Shown piece after piece: positions 27,171-35,401 of a stretch of 64,000 nucleotides of DNA (the stretch's first letter is position 1; every line of letters starts with the position of its first letter). The stretch is from Lachnospiraceae bacterium (GTDB lineage: Bacteria > Bacillota > Clostridia > Lachnospirales > Lachnospiraceae). The notes under the pieces are model-generated. The model had not been told where the DNA came from. It searched no databases and saw nothing but the letters and a program-made list of their open reading frames with translations. The position numbers and the translations under genes were made by a program. The DNA is taken from the NCBI GenBank assembly GCA_024404675.1, contig JAKSPO010000001.1, forward strand, positions 434,001 to 498,000, in the 5' to 3' direction.

Positions 27171-29462
27171 TTAGTCCAAAGTATAATACATGTCAAAGGG
27201 AAGCCGAAATGTTCCTATGTAAGAAGCAACATCACTTAAAATCAATGCATAACACCGATTCAGTACCAGGTTAGTCTCCGGATCAGACTCCTTATAATAT
27301 AACTCATCATTCAACTCATAGTCATAAGAATAATGCCATGCGCCGGATTCGTTTGTACGAAAAGCTAACTCTATCGTTGGTGAATTGGTACGTATAGCCT
27401 CTTCGCCTTCGTAGATCTTAGCACCACAATATTCGCTCGAAATTTTCCGAACGAGTTCTGTTCCATGGTATTCCATTATCGCCGTATCATCATTCCCGTC
27501 CTTCACATATTGAAGTTCACGCCCCACCAGATATGAAAAAACCGTGTTTCCGGCACTGTCATAGCCAATACAGCCTTTAGGGGTCGATATTATCTCCCGA
27601 ATCAGTTCTCCGGCCGAAGAATAATATCTCTTTTTTATCTGATAATCTTTGTGATCATACTCTATTTTGCATTTTAACTTAACATTTCCGGCGCCATCAT
27701 ACCAGGTAGTAGCTATTGTATCAATAACTTCATAGGAATGTCCATCACTTCGCGTTTCCTCTTCCGGAATATAGTTTCTGACTTCTTCCTTTCTGTACCC
27801 GTTACTTTCATATTTAACTTCTTCTGTTCTAAAAAGACGACCGAATAGGTCCGTATAACTTTTATAATTTTCGTCTGAATTCCGGCTTTTAATGACCTTA
27901 AACTGCTCCGGAACAGAATACTCCTTCACACGATAGCACCAATTAAATGCATCCATGCCAATTGCTATGACGCTGTTCGGAATATATACCTTTTCCAAAT
28001 AATTGCAACCATAAAAAGCTTCATCCCCGATAGACGTAACACCCTCCGGAAGTATAAGTTCTTTCAAGCTACTGTTATATTTAAAGGCTTCCCTTCCGAT
28101 AGATTTCAAACCGCTGGGGAATTCTATACTCTTAAGCTCTAACGGGGCTTCTCTTGATGACAGGAATGCCGAATCACCAATAGCCGTCACCGGATACCCA
28201 CAAAGCGTATCCGGGATTACGAGTGTCTCGATTGATTTATCTTTCACCCCGGTAATCATTACCGTACTACCGGTGATCGTATACATGAACGGACATCCAA
28301 TGGTCACAGAAGCCGGGCTAAACTGGAAAACATTCTCTCCCATTTTAACATTCGCATTTTGAATGGTTACCTTCTCCAAGGCTGTACATTCTACAAAAGC
28401 CTCGTCATAAATGTCAGTTACGCTCTCCGGGATTACGATTTCTTTCAAGGCGGTGCACCAATAAAATGCCCTCACACCGATTGCTTTCACTCCATTCTGA
28501 ATTGTAACATTCTCCAGCTCTTCACACCCCATAAATGCAAGCGCACCGATTGTATTGACTTTGGACGGAATCTCGATACTCTTCAAAGCGCTACACATTC
28601 GAAATGCATTGTTCCCGATTCTCGCAAGTCCCTTCGGCAGTTCAATACTTTCTAACGCGCTACAACCAAAAAAGGCATCTTCCTGAATCTCCCACAGTTT
28701 CTTTGAAAGCTGAATGCTCTGTAAGGCTTCACAATTAGAAAAAGAACTTATACCAATCAATTCCACACTGTCAGGTATTTCGATGCTTTTCAAATTGCTA
28801 CATTCAAAAAACAATCTATCGTCAATTACAAGCAATTTATTCGGCAGATGAACGATTTCCAACTTCGCGCACTTTTGAAAGGTTTCATGGCCGATTTCGG
28901 TTACACTATCCGGTATATGGATACTTGTCAGTTCCTTGCAACATTCAAACGCATTTGTTCCGATATATTTCACGCCATTCGGAATGCTGACTTCTGTCAG
29001 CCCAAAGCAATTTTTAAACGTATCACGCTCAATTCTGGTAACACTTTTAGGAATTACAATAGAATTCAATGCCTTACAAGCCTGAAATGAAGCCGCCCCG
29101 ATTGCTTCCACACTGTCAGGAATAGCAATACTCTTCATACAGTCATTGCCGACAAATGCCCGATAGCCAATAGCAGTAACCGGACAATTCTCTAAGACTT
29201 CCGGTATAACAATATTCTCAAGCGTTGCCACCTTCAGCCCGGTAATCGTAACTTTATCATTTAAAATCTCATATTCAAAGATTTCCTCCGGTGTATACGT
29301 CGGCTCTGGTGCCCCAGTCACGTTCGCTGTCGGTGTCGTTACTTCCGTCGGCGTAGCCGTCGGCTCTGTCGTCGGCGCAGGTGCGCCGGTATTCCCCTTC
29401 TTGCCGCATGCGGTAAGCATTGTCAGCAGCATAAATATAAAAAAGATACTTCTTCGTTTCAT
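27171..29462 (-). CDS. BspA-type leucine-rich repeat surface lipoprotein (copy 1)
   Basis: A 763-residue lipoprotein, paralogous to the next gene. It has the same first 20 residues, a lipobox LTAC with Cys19, and a Thr/Pro linker. About 17 leucine-rich repeats of BspA type follow (residues ~65-520), with a break near 400 where a non-repeat beta segment is inserted. The C-terminal ~230 residues contain YDSAGN-type repeats as in copy 2. It has roughly four more repeats than copy 2, as expected from repeat gain or loss. The start ATG at 29462 has GAGG upstream and a good promoter 42 nt before it. A 49-nt gap without a terminator separates it from copy 2. Confidence 0.87.
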   Translation of the reverse strand: MKRRSIFFIFMLLTMLTACGKKGNTGAPAPTTEPTATPTEVTTPTANVTGAPEPTYTPEEIFEYEILNDKVTITGLKVATLENIVIPEVLENCPVTAIGYRAFVGNDCMKSIAIPDSVEAIGAASFQACKALNSIVIPKSVTRIERDTFKNCFGLTEVSIPNGVKYIGTNAFECCKELTSIHIPDSVTEIGHETFQKCAKLEIVHLPNKLLVIDDRLFFECSNLKSIEIPDSVELIGISSFSNCEALQSIQLSKKLWEIQEDAFFGCSALESIELPKGLARIGNNAFRMCSALKSIEIPSKVNTIGALAFMGCEELENVTIQNGVKAIGVRAFYWCTALKEIVIPESVTDIYDEAFVECTALEKVTIQNANVKMGENVFQFSPASVTIGCPFMYTITGSTVMITGVKDKSIETLVIPDTLCGYPVTAIGDSAFLSSREAPLELKSIEFPSGLKSIGREAFKYNSSLKELILPEGVTSIGDEAFYGCNYLEKVYIPNSVIAIGMDAFNWCYRVKEYSVPEQFKVIKSRNSDENYKSYTDLFGRLFRTEEVKYESNGYRKEEVRNYIPEEETRSDGHSYEVIDTIATTWYDGAGNVKLKCKIEYDHKDYQIKKRYYSSAGELIREIISTPKGCIGYDSAGNTVFSYLVGRELQYVKDGNDDTAIMEYHGTELVRKISSEYCGAKIYEGEEAIRTNSPTIELAFRTNESGAWHYSYDYELNDELYYKESDPETNLVLNRCYALILSDVASYIGTFRLPFDMYYTLD

Positions 29463-29503
29463 ATTCCCCACCTCAGATATTCAAAATTTTAAAACCCTTG
29501 AAT

Positions 29504-29532
29504 ACTTTAACAGTTTTCGGTGCGAATGTCAA
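29504..29532 (-). promoter_or_regulatory. Promoter of the LRR lipoprotein pair
   Basis: A perfect TTGACA (29532-29527) and TAAAGT (29509-29504) are spaced by 17 bp on the minus strand, about 40 nt before the copy 1 start. It lies directly downstream of the rplS terminator, so the LRR genes form their own transcription unit. Confidence 0.75.
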
Positions 29533-29541
29533 ATCAGCGCA

Positions 29542-29574
29542 TAAAAAAAGTGCAACCCCTTTCGGGATTGCACT
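29542..29574 (-). terminator. Intrinsic terminator of the ylxM-rplS operon
   Basis: On the minus strand an 11-bp stem (AGTGCAATCCC with GGGGTTGCACT, two G-U pairs) and GAAA loop are followed by seven T residues. It begins 17 nt after the rplS stop. Confidence 0.92.
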
Positions 29575-29590
29575 CTGAAGTTTGCAATAA

Positions 29591-29944
29591 TTAGCGGATG
29601 ATTTCCTTAACCTTTGCAGCCTTACCGGTTCTCTCACGAAGATAGTTCAGCTTCGCACGACGAACCTTACCCTGACGGATAACGGTAACGGTAGCAAGAA
29701 CAGGGCTATTGATCGGCCAAGTCTTCTCTACGCCACAACCGTTGCTCATCTTACGAACGGTAAAGGTCTCATGAACGCCACCATTCTGCTTCTTGGTAAC
29801 GATTCCTTCGAAAGCCTGCAATCTCTCACGATTTCCTTCTTTAACCTTAGACTCAACACGAACGGTGTCGCCTACGTTGAACTGGAACTTGCTCTCCTTA
29901 AGCTGGGAAGCTTCCAGGTTCTGCATGTACTCTGCATTTGTCAT
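29591..29944 (-). CDS. rplS: 50S ribosomal protein L19
   Basis: A 117-residue L19 located at the 30S-50S interface. The central [21 protein letters not shown] and conserved C-terminal [18 protein letters not shown] blocks are clear. The start was set at ATG 29944 with GGAGG about nine nt upstream. A longer frame into the leader was rejected, because L19 starts with a short MxN-type head. A separate promoter lies between trmD and rplS, so it can be made independently of the operon. Confidence 0.98.
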   Translation of the reverse strand: MTNAEYMQNLEASQLKESKFQFNVGDTVRVESKVKEGNRERLQAFEGIVTKKQNGGVHETFTVRKMSNGCGVEKTWPINSPVLATVTVIRQGKVRRAKLNYLRERTGKAAKVKEIIR

Positions 29945-30023
29945 AATTATTGACCTCCTATATAAATTTCGGTCTTCATACTGCCTGATAGGCACAGCGG
30001 AACACCGCGTCTCACGGAATAAG

Positions 30024-30052
30024 ATATTAACACACCTAAGCGGAAAATGCAA
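30024..30052 (-). promoter_or_regulatory. Internal promoter of rplS, with structured leader downstream
   Basis: TTGCAT (30052-30047) and TAATAT (30029-30024) have a 17-bp spacer on the minus strand, just after the trmD stop. The resulting ~75-nt leader has two short hairpins (GCGG/CCGC and GCC/GGC arms, 29985-30010). L19 leaders that bind their own protein are known in Firmicutes; this could be one, but I cannot match the consensus with certainty. Confidence 0.5.
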
Positions 30053-30060
30053 GCAGTTTT

Positions 30061-30804
30061 TTATTTTTCGTTCACATAGTGCTCCCGATAGTATTTGGCG
30101 GTCTTCTTATCTAAAACCGCTCCTTCCATCAACTCGGGACGATATTTCATAGTACGGTCCACGGAACGCTCCGCACGCCACTCGGCAATCTTTTTGTGAT
30201 TGCCGGAAAGTAACACCTCCGGAACCTTGCGCTCATTCCACTCCTCCGGCCTTGTATACTGCGGATACTCAAGAAGATTGTTCTCAAAGCTCTCTGTCAT
30301 GCCGCTTTCTTCGTTCGTCAGAACTCCCGGCACCATACGGGAGATCGCATCAATCATAACCATCGCCGGCAGCTCCCCGCCCGAGAGCACATAATCGCCG
30401 ATGGAAACATAATCCGTTACAATGGACTCCAGTACACGTTCGTCAACGCCCTCATAATGGCCGCACAGAAAGATCAGATCGTCCATCTCCGCCATTTCCT
30501 TCGCCATCTCCTGATGAAAGGGCTTGCCCCACGGGGTGACATAGATCACACGCGGACGGTCTCTTCGCATACGCTTTTCGCAGATATCCGCATAGCAGGC
30601 TGCGATCGGTTCTGCAGACATAACCATTCCGGCTCCGCCGCCGTAGGGATAGTCATCCACGTGACGATGCTTGTCCTTTGAATAATCACGAATATCATGT
30701 GTCTTAAGCTCAATGATTCCGGCATCCATTGCTCTTCCGAGGATACTGGTGTGAAGTCCTGCGGAAATCATATCCGGAAAGAGTGTCATAACATGAAACT
30801 TCAT
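30061..30804 (-). CDS. trmD: tRNA (guanine-N1)-methyltransferase
   Basis: A 247-residue SPOUT methyltransferase that makes m1G37 in tRNAs and prevents +1 frameshifting. It shows the MTLFPDM opening, [12 protein letters not shown] near 50-61, the knot segment [12 protein letters not shown] near 112-124, and [11 protein letters not shown] near 137. The start ATG at 30804 shares one base with the rimM stop (TGATG), so translation is coupled. The length is normal. Confidence 0.98.
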   Translation of the reverse strand: MKFHVMTLFPDMISAGLHTSILGRAMDAGIIELKTHDIRDYSKDKHRHVDDYPYGGGAGMVMSAEPIAACYADICEKRMRRDRPRVIYVTPWGKPFHQEMAKEMAEMDDLIFLCGHYEGVDERVLESIVTDYVSIGDYVLSGGELPAMVMIDAISRMVPGVLTNEESGMTESFENNLLEYPQYTRPEEWNERKVPEVLLSGNHKKIAEWRAERSVDRTMKYRPELMEGAVLDKKTAKYYREHYVNEK

Positions 30805-31313
30805 CAGTCAATCAGTCCTTTCATTACGTGTACCACAACGCGTTTCTCCTCGGTATTAACATCCTTCACGCAATCGGGAATTACCGGGAACAGCACCTCG
30901 CGGCCGTCATTTAACGTGATAACATACACATCGTTGGCACCGGTCTGCAGCACATCCTTCAGAATGCCGAGCTTCTCGCCCTCTTCGGTAACAACCTCCG
31001 CGCCGATGATGTCACAGATAAAAAACTCGCCTTCCTCAAGCGCTACGGCGTGCTCTCTCGAAACCAGAAGATCATGCCCCTTATAGCGTTCGATGTCATT
31101 GATGTTATCGATTCCGACAAATTTCAGAATCACCATATTCTTAAACAGCTTCACACGCTCTACCGTCACAGGAATCTGCTCCTTGCCGGTGTCGATGAAA
31201 AGCGGTAACCCCTTATAAAAACGGCTCACATCGTCCGTTGTCGGATACACATTGATCTCTCCGCGTACCCCATGCGTTGATGTATAAACGCCGACTCTCA
31301 GCTTATCATTCAT
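30804..31313 (-). CDS. rimM: Ribosome maturation factor RimM
   Basis: A 169-residue RimM that assists 30S head assembly with S19. The N-terminal domain opens with VGVYTSTHGVRGE. The C-terminal PRC-barrel-like domain contains GILKDVLQTGANDVYVI and the end block LFPVIPDCV. The start ATG at 31313 has GAGGTAAG upstream. It overlaps trmD by one base and follows khpA by about 100 nt that include a hairpin. Confidence 0.97.
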   Translation of the reverse strand: MNDKLRVGVYTSTHGVRGEINVYPTTDDVSRFYKGLPLFIDTGKEQIPVTVERVKLFKNMVILKFVGIDNINDIERYKGHDLLVSREHAVALEEGEFFICDIIGAEVVTEEGEKLGILKDVLQTGANDVYVITLNDGREVLFPVIPDCVKDVNTEEKRVVVHVMKGLID

Positions 31314-31365
31314 ATTCTTACCTCATAACGGCGTCTTGCGCCGAATCTTACCTCGTGCAGGAAAG

Positions 31366-31407
31366 GAAAAGGGCTGCAAAACCAGCAAGAAGCTGCTTCT
31401 GCAACCC
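31366..31407 (-). terminator. Hairpin with short T-run between khpA and rimM (possible partial terminator)
   Basis: On the minus strand GGGTTGCA pairs with TGCAGCCC around an inner AGCAGC/GCTGGT helix and is followed by TTTTCC. It lies seven nt after the khpA stop. The T-run is short, so it may reduce rather than stop transcription into rimM-trmD. Confidence 0.55.
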
Positions 31408-31413
31408 AAAAAG

Positions 31414-31647
31414 TTACTGTATAATATCGACAACAACCTTCTTGTCTTCCTTCGTTGCTGCAACCTTCACTACCGTGCGGAGTGCTTTCGCAATGCGACC
31501 CTGTTTGCCGATGACCTTGCCCATATCGTCCGGAGCAACTCTGAGTTCAATCAAAATGCTTCCGTCATCTGCAATGGTTTCGGTAACAACAACCTGGTCA
31601 GATTTGGTAACCAGCGACTTTGCAATCACTTCAACTAACTCTTTCAT
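31414..31647 (-). CDS. khpA: KH-domain RNA-binding protein KhpA (YlqC)
   Basis: A 77-residue single KH-domain protein. The RNA-binding GxxG loop is GKQG in MGKVIGKQGRIAKALR. It partners with KhpB in Firmicutes and affects cell elongation and sRNA biology. The start is ATG 31647, with GGAGG six nt upstream; the longer frame into rpsP was rejected. It sits 13 nt after rpsP, its conserved position. Confidence 0.96.
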   Translation of the reverse strand: MKELVEVIAKSLVTKSDQVVVTETIADDGSILIELRVAPDDMGKVIGKQGRIAKALRTVVKVAATKEDKKVVVDIIQ

Positions 31648-31660
31648 TGCAGTCCTCCAA

Positions 31661-31906
31661 TCACTTCTGAATGCCGGCCTTCTTGAACAATTTGGCAACG
31701 GTCTCGGTAGGCTGTGCACCATTAGCAAGCCACTGCTTTGCAGCTTCCTCATCTACCTTGAAAGCCATGGGCTCCTTAGTAGGATCATAGATGCCAAGCT
31801 CAGCGATGAATCTACCATCTCTGGGTGCTCTCTCGTCAGCAACAATAACTCTGTAGAACGGAGCGTGCTTCTCGCCCATTCTTCTCAAACGAATCTTAAC
31901 TGCCAT
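31661..31906 (-). CDS. rpsP: 30S ribosomal protein S16
   Basis: An 81-residue S16 with the diagnostic [11 protein letters not shown] start, [23 protein letters not shown] and the C-terminal [12 protein letters not shown] block. The start ATG at 31906 has a perfect AAGGAGGTG site. The 60-nt gap after ffh shows no strong terminator. Confidence 0.98.
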   Translation of the reverse strand: MAVKIRLRRMGEKHAPFYRVIVADERAPRDGRFIAELGIYDPTKEPMAFKVDEEAAKQWLANGAQPTETVAKLFKKAGIQK

Positions 31907-31966
31907 AATATATTCACCTCCTTAATTATTTCCGTACAAAGTATATATATCCTTACGGATCATATA

Positions 31967-33313
31967 TCAAAATCCAAACGGGAACTTCATCCCGCCGCGG
32001 CGGAACTTTCCGCCCTTTTTCATCATGCCGTTCATCTGCTTCATCATCTGCTTCGTCTGTTCATACTGCTTCATCAGACGATTCACATCGGCAATGTCAA
32101 CGCCGGCACCCTTCGCGATACGACGCTTACGAGGCGGGGTAATAATATCCGGCTTCTCACGCTCCTTCTTCGTCATGGAGCAGATGATTGCTTCCGTCTG
32201 CTTGAAGGCATCGTCACCGATTTCCATTCCGCTAAGCTGACCGCCGACATTGGGAAGCATCGAAAGAATACTCTGGATACCGCCCATCTTCTTCATCTGC
32301 TGAATCTGCTCGTAGAAATCGTTGAAGTCAAATTCATTCTTACGGAACTTCTTCTCCATCTCGATGGCTTTCTGCTCGTCGAGTTCTGCCTGAACCTTAT
32401 CAATCAGGGTCAGCACATCGCCCATACCGAGAATTCTCGAAGCCATACGGTCCGGATAGAACTGCTCAAGGTCGGAAAGCTTCTCGCCCATACCGACATA
32501 GAGAATCGGCTTACCGGTAACGGCACGAATGGAAAGCGCCGCACCACCTCTTGTATCACCGTCGAGCTTGGTAAGAATCACACCGGTGATTCCAATCTTC
32601 TCGTCAAATGTCGTTGCAACATTCAGAACATCCTGACCGGTCATTGCATCCACAGTAAGCACCGTATGATGAACCTTCAGTTCCTTCTTGATATTCTGAA
32701 GCTCCTCCATCAGCTCCTCGTCGATATGAAGTCGACCGGCCGTATCGAGGATTACAACATTATTGCCTTCCTTCTTGGCATGCTCCATCGCTGCTTTGGC
32801 GATGTCAACAGGATTGTGTCCGCTACCCATTGCAAAGCACGGAACACCCTGCTTCTCCGCATTCACCTTCAACTGCTCGATTGCTGCGGGTCGATAGATA
32901 TCGCATGCAACAAGCAAAGGCTTCTTACCCTGGTTCTTAAACTTGCCGGCAAGCTTAGCTGCCGTCGTTGTTTTACCTGCACCCTGCAGACCACACATCA
33001 TAATCACGGTCGTTTCGCCGGACTGCAATGTGATTTCGGTCGTCTCCGAGCCCATCAGGGAGATCATTTCCTCGTTAACGATCTTGATAACCATCTGGCC
33101 GGGTGTGAGGCTTGTCAGAACATCCTGACCGACCGCACGCTCCTGCACTGAGGAAACAAACTGCTTTACAACCTTAAAGTTTACATCCGCCTCAAGAAGC
33201 GCAAGCTTAACCTCACGCAGAGCTTCTTTTACATCGCTCTCTGTAAGACGGCCCTTGTTTCTCAGGTTGCGAAATACGTTTTGTAATTTATCAGACAAGC
33301 TTTCAAAAGCCAC
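31967..33313 (-). CDS. ffh: Signal recognition particle protein Ffh
   Basis: A 448-residue SRP54 GTPase that delivers nascent membrane proteins to FtsY. The helical N domain spans residues 1-90. The G domain has GLQGAGKTTTAAKLA near 107, DTAGRLHIDEELM near 189 and TKLDGDTRGG near 247. The methionine-rich M domain follows from about 300, ending in QMMKQMNGMMKKGGKF. No start problem: the ATG at 33313 is near the ylxM stop. SRP RNA is not in the window. Confidence 0.98.
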   Translation of the reverse strand: MAFESLSDKLQNVFRNLRNKGRLTESDVKEALREVKLALLEADVNFKVVKQFVSSVQERAVGQDVLTSLTPGQMVIKIVNEEMISLMGSETTEITLQSGETTVIMMCGLQGAGKTTTAAKLAGKFKNQGKKPLLVACDIYRPAAIEQLKVNAEKQGVPCFAMGSGHNPVDIAKAAMEHAKKEGNNVVILDTAGRLHIDEELMEELQNIKKELKVHHTVLTVDAMTGQDVLNVATTFDEKIGITGVILTKLDGDTRGGAALSIRAVTGKPILYVGMGEKLSDLEQFYPDRMASRILGMGDVLTLIDKVQAELDEQKAIEMEKKFRKNEFDFNDFYEQIQQMKKMGGIQSILSMLPNVGGQLSGMEIGDDAFKQTEAIICSMTKKEREKPDIITPPRKRRIAKGAGVDIADVNRLMKQYEQTKQMMKQMNGMMKKGGKFRRGGMKFPFGF

Positions 33314-33334
33314 GCTACCAATCCTCCTAAACCC

Positions 33335-33718
33335 CTATAGGGTTTCCGCAAGCTGCCGGCATATCGCCAGCATCGAATCCTTCTCTGCCTCTAAAAGGCT
33401 ACTCTCACGCACCCTCTCATCAAGGCTTCCAAGCAATTGCTTCATCTTCTCGTGTCTGCCGGCAAGCTGCAGGCATTCTTCATACTCATGAAGCTTTCTG
33501 CTTGTACGCTTCACGATGTCCGAAACACCCTGTCGCGTCATTCCCTCTCTCTCGGCGATCTCCGAAAGAGACATATCATTGCATATATAGTCTTCAAAGA
33601 TTGCTCTCTGACGTTCATCAAACATTCCGCCGTAATAATCAAAGTAACGGGTCAGGGTCAAGGCCTCCGTAAGCCAATCGACGGGCTCTGACTTCTTTGA
33701 TTTTCTCGGTTCTGACAT
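33335..33718 (-). CDS. ylxM: SRP-associated helix-turn-helix protein YlxM
   Basis: A 127-residue sigma-70 region-4-like protein that modulates SRP in streptococci. The helix-turn-helix is visible as QRAIFEDYICNDMSLSEIAER followed by EGMTRQGVSDIVKRT. The start was set at ATG 33718 with GGAGG eight nt upstream. The longer frame would run through the promoter and hairpin. It is the first gene of the ylxM-ffh-rpsP-khpA-rimM-trmD-rplS operon. Confidence 0.95.
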   Translation of the reverse strand: MSEPRKSKKSEPVDWLTEALTLTRYFDYYGGMFDERQRAIFEDYICNDMSLSEIAEREGMTRQGVSDIVKRTSRKLHEYEECLQLAGRHEKMKQLLGSLDERVRESSLLEAEKDSMLAICRQLAETL

Positions 33719-33732
33719 AGCTTCTATCCTCC

Positions 33733-33775
33733 GAAAAAAGCGAAGGTGTAAAGTTTTTTTCTTGACACCTTCGCT
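33733..33775 (-). terminator. Intrinsic terminator nested at the ylxM transcription start
   Basis: On the minus strand an 11-bp perfect stem (AGCGAAGGTGT, 33775-33765, with 33749-33739) is followed by TTTTTTC. It lies downstream of the lipoprotein gene ending at 33839 and should stop read-through from it. It starts immediately after the ylxM -10 element, so transcripts beginning at the expected start would lack about half of the 5' arm. Confidence 0.85.
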
Positions 33776-33804
33776 AGTATATCGAATTTCTATGCTTTTG
33801 TCAA
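33776..33804 (-). promoter_or_regulatory. Promoter of the ylxM-ffh operon
   Basis: A perfect TTGACA (33804-33799) and TATACT (33781-33776) are spaced by 17 bp on the minus strand. The start site is expected near 33769, inside the terminator hairpin's first arm. Confidence 0.85.
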
Positions 33805-33838
33805 CAGAAAATCGCAAAAAATGCGAAAACTCCGCCCA

Positions 33839-34615
33839 TTAACGATGTAACTCCAATCCGCTGAACAGATTGATCAGGTCACTGACACTGTTTACCTCGG
33901 TATCGGTACAGATTCGAAGTACATTCTTCTCTTCATCAAACTCTAACACAAGCTTGCTGTCATCGAAAAGAATCTTGCCATCCGAAAGCGTATAGGTACC
34001 GCCGAGTTCAAGCTTGCTCAGATAGTTATCGCGTCCGCCACTCTGCGCCTGAAGAGCTGCGGCAACCTGCTGCTCAAGCATATCAAGCGATATCCCCGCC
34101 TTGTTAAAGGCATAAGCAACCTCATTCTTGCTGTAACCGTAGATCGCTCCGTAAAGCTTCTGCAGTCCTTCCTTTGTGCCGACAAGGGAATATGCCAGAT
34201 CGTACATGGCACGCTCATCCAGTGTGATTCTACCCTCCATATGGCTCTCATCAACAAAGCGAAGCACTAGCTTCATCTTCGTCTCCGGATACTCCATTCC
34301 AAGCGCAGTAATGAGTCTTTTCATGTAATCGAGCTTCTGATCGTTGCCCATAATCGGACGATCGACAACGGAATAGCTGCCTTCAACCAGCCATTTGCCG
34401 CGAATCTTACCATAGTTGAAGCCTTCCCCGTAATCGCCCTCGGGATAGGTATACTTCTCATCACCGTCATCGTTATACGCATCTGCTTCCGATATCGGCT
34501 CTGTCTTTCCGGCAGTAGGTGTCGGGGTATTCTTCGGCTCCTGCGCAGGCTTTGCTTTACCGCAAGCCGTGCAGGCAAGCATTGCGATAAGTATGATTGC
34601 GAATAGTTTCTTCAC
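33839..34615 (-). CDS. Predicted lipoprotein of a four-member local family
   Basis: A 258-residue predicted lipoprotein: basic start MKK, hydrophobic core, lipobox ending at Cys18 (CTACGK; Cys15 is an alternative), then a short Thr/Pro linker. The rest follows the pattern of the next three genes upstream: an IRGKW segment, beta strands around residues 120-140 (LVLRFVDES), a helical middle containing ALGMEYP and AYAFNKAGISL, and a final strand region (GGTYTLSDGKILFDDSKLVLEF). It is the most diverged of the four. The start is GTG 34615 with GGAGG six nt upstream. Function unknown; a lipocalin-like barrel with a helical insert would fit the GxW-like start, which is speculation. Confidence 0.8.
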   Translation of the reverse strand: MKKLFAIILIAMLACTACGKAKPAQEPKNTPTPTAGKTEPISEADAYNDDGDEKYTYPEGDYGEGFNYGKIRGKWLVEGSYSVVDRPIMGNDQKLDYMKRLITALGMEYPETKMKLVLRFVDESHMEGRITLDERAMYDLAYSLVGTKEGLQKLYGAIYGYSKNEVAYAFNKAGISLDMLEQQVAAALQAQSGGRDNYLSKLELGGTYTLSDGKILFDDSKLVLEFDEEKNVLRICTDTEVNSVSDLINLFSGLELHR

Positions 34616-34644
34616 GCGTTTCCTCCGTGCGCCCTACGGCCGAT

Positions 34645-35343
34645 TTATTTCGTCATCAGAATATCTAAGAAGAACTGGCTGAAAAGCTCGCTCTCCTCAC
34701 TCTCCTCGGTGATTACCATAGAGATACCCTTCTTACTTTCCTTATACTTGAAATAATACTTATCCTTCTTCTCATCAATGATGATCTTGTTGCCCTTCAG
34801 GCTATATTCGTATTCTTCGCTTCTGTGCTTTGCGATACTGTCATCCAGACCGGAAAGCTGCTCAGCAAGTCTGTCGGTGTACTCCTTAACGGGTCTGCCG
34901 CTTGCTGCAATCTGCGCGCGAAGGTCTTCTACGCTAACATTGGACACCAAAGCAATCAGCTTCAATGCCTTTTCCTCATCTGCAGTAATCTCCATGAGGC
35001 ACTCCTTGATATTCGCGTTCATGGAAATTGTCATCTCAAGCGTGTCCTTGGAGGTGAAATCAAGCTTCATTTCAAAACGCAGCTGCGGCTCTCTGCCAAC
35101 TTCCTTCAATACATTTGCAAGCTGCTTGGCGCTTTCACGGCCGGCACCCTCGTCCATCGTATCGCAGAACTCGAGCATTCCCATGGTCTTCTCACCGGAC
35201 CACTCACCCTTCAACTGCTTATAACTAAGCTCTTCATCCTTCTCATTGTCATCATCGTCATCGGAACCACATGCAGTCATCGTTCCTACAGCGAGTAACA
35301 AAAGCATAAACAATGCCAAAAACTTCTTAAAATTCTTCATCAT
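34645..35343 (-). CDS. Predicted lipoprotein of a four-member local family
   Basis: A 232-residue predicted lipoprotein with Cys25 in MTAC and an Asp-rich stretch just after it. It shares the family layout: LKGEWSGEKTM near residue 45, a strand block FEMKLDFTSKDTLEMTIS, a helical middle (ALKLIALVSNVSVEDLRAQIAASG), and a last strand region (YEYSLKGNKIIIDEKKDKYYF). It lies 29 nt before the next gene, so the two are co-transcribed. The start ATG at 35343 follows AAAGGAA. I do not recognise a named family; the acid-rich linker suggests surface exposure only. Confidence 0.8.
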   Translation of the reverse strand: MMKNFKKFLALFMLLLLAVGTMTACGSDDDDDNEKDEELSYKQLKGEWSGEKTMGMLEFCDTMDEGAGRESAKQLANVLKEVGREPQLRFEMKLDFTSKDTLEMTISMNANIKECLMEITADEEKALKLIALVSNVSVEDLRAQIAASGRPVKEYTDRLAEQLSGLDDSIAKHRSEEYEYSLKGNKIIIDEKKDKYYFKYKESKKGISMVITEESEESELFSQFFLDILMTK

Positions 35344-35401
35344 CCCATATTCCTTTCCGTTTTACATCTTACTAAAAAACTCTCTTTGGGCTTCCATACA
35401 A

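Noticed and set aside
31277..33151. 624-codon open frame on the plus strand
   Set aside because: It is antisense to rpsP, khpA and ffh, with a Leu/His-rich low-complexity translation and no family similarity. The minus-strand genes are certain.
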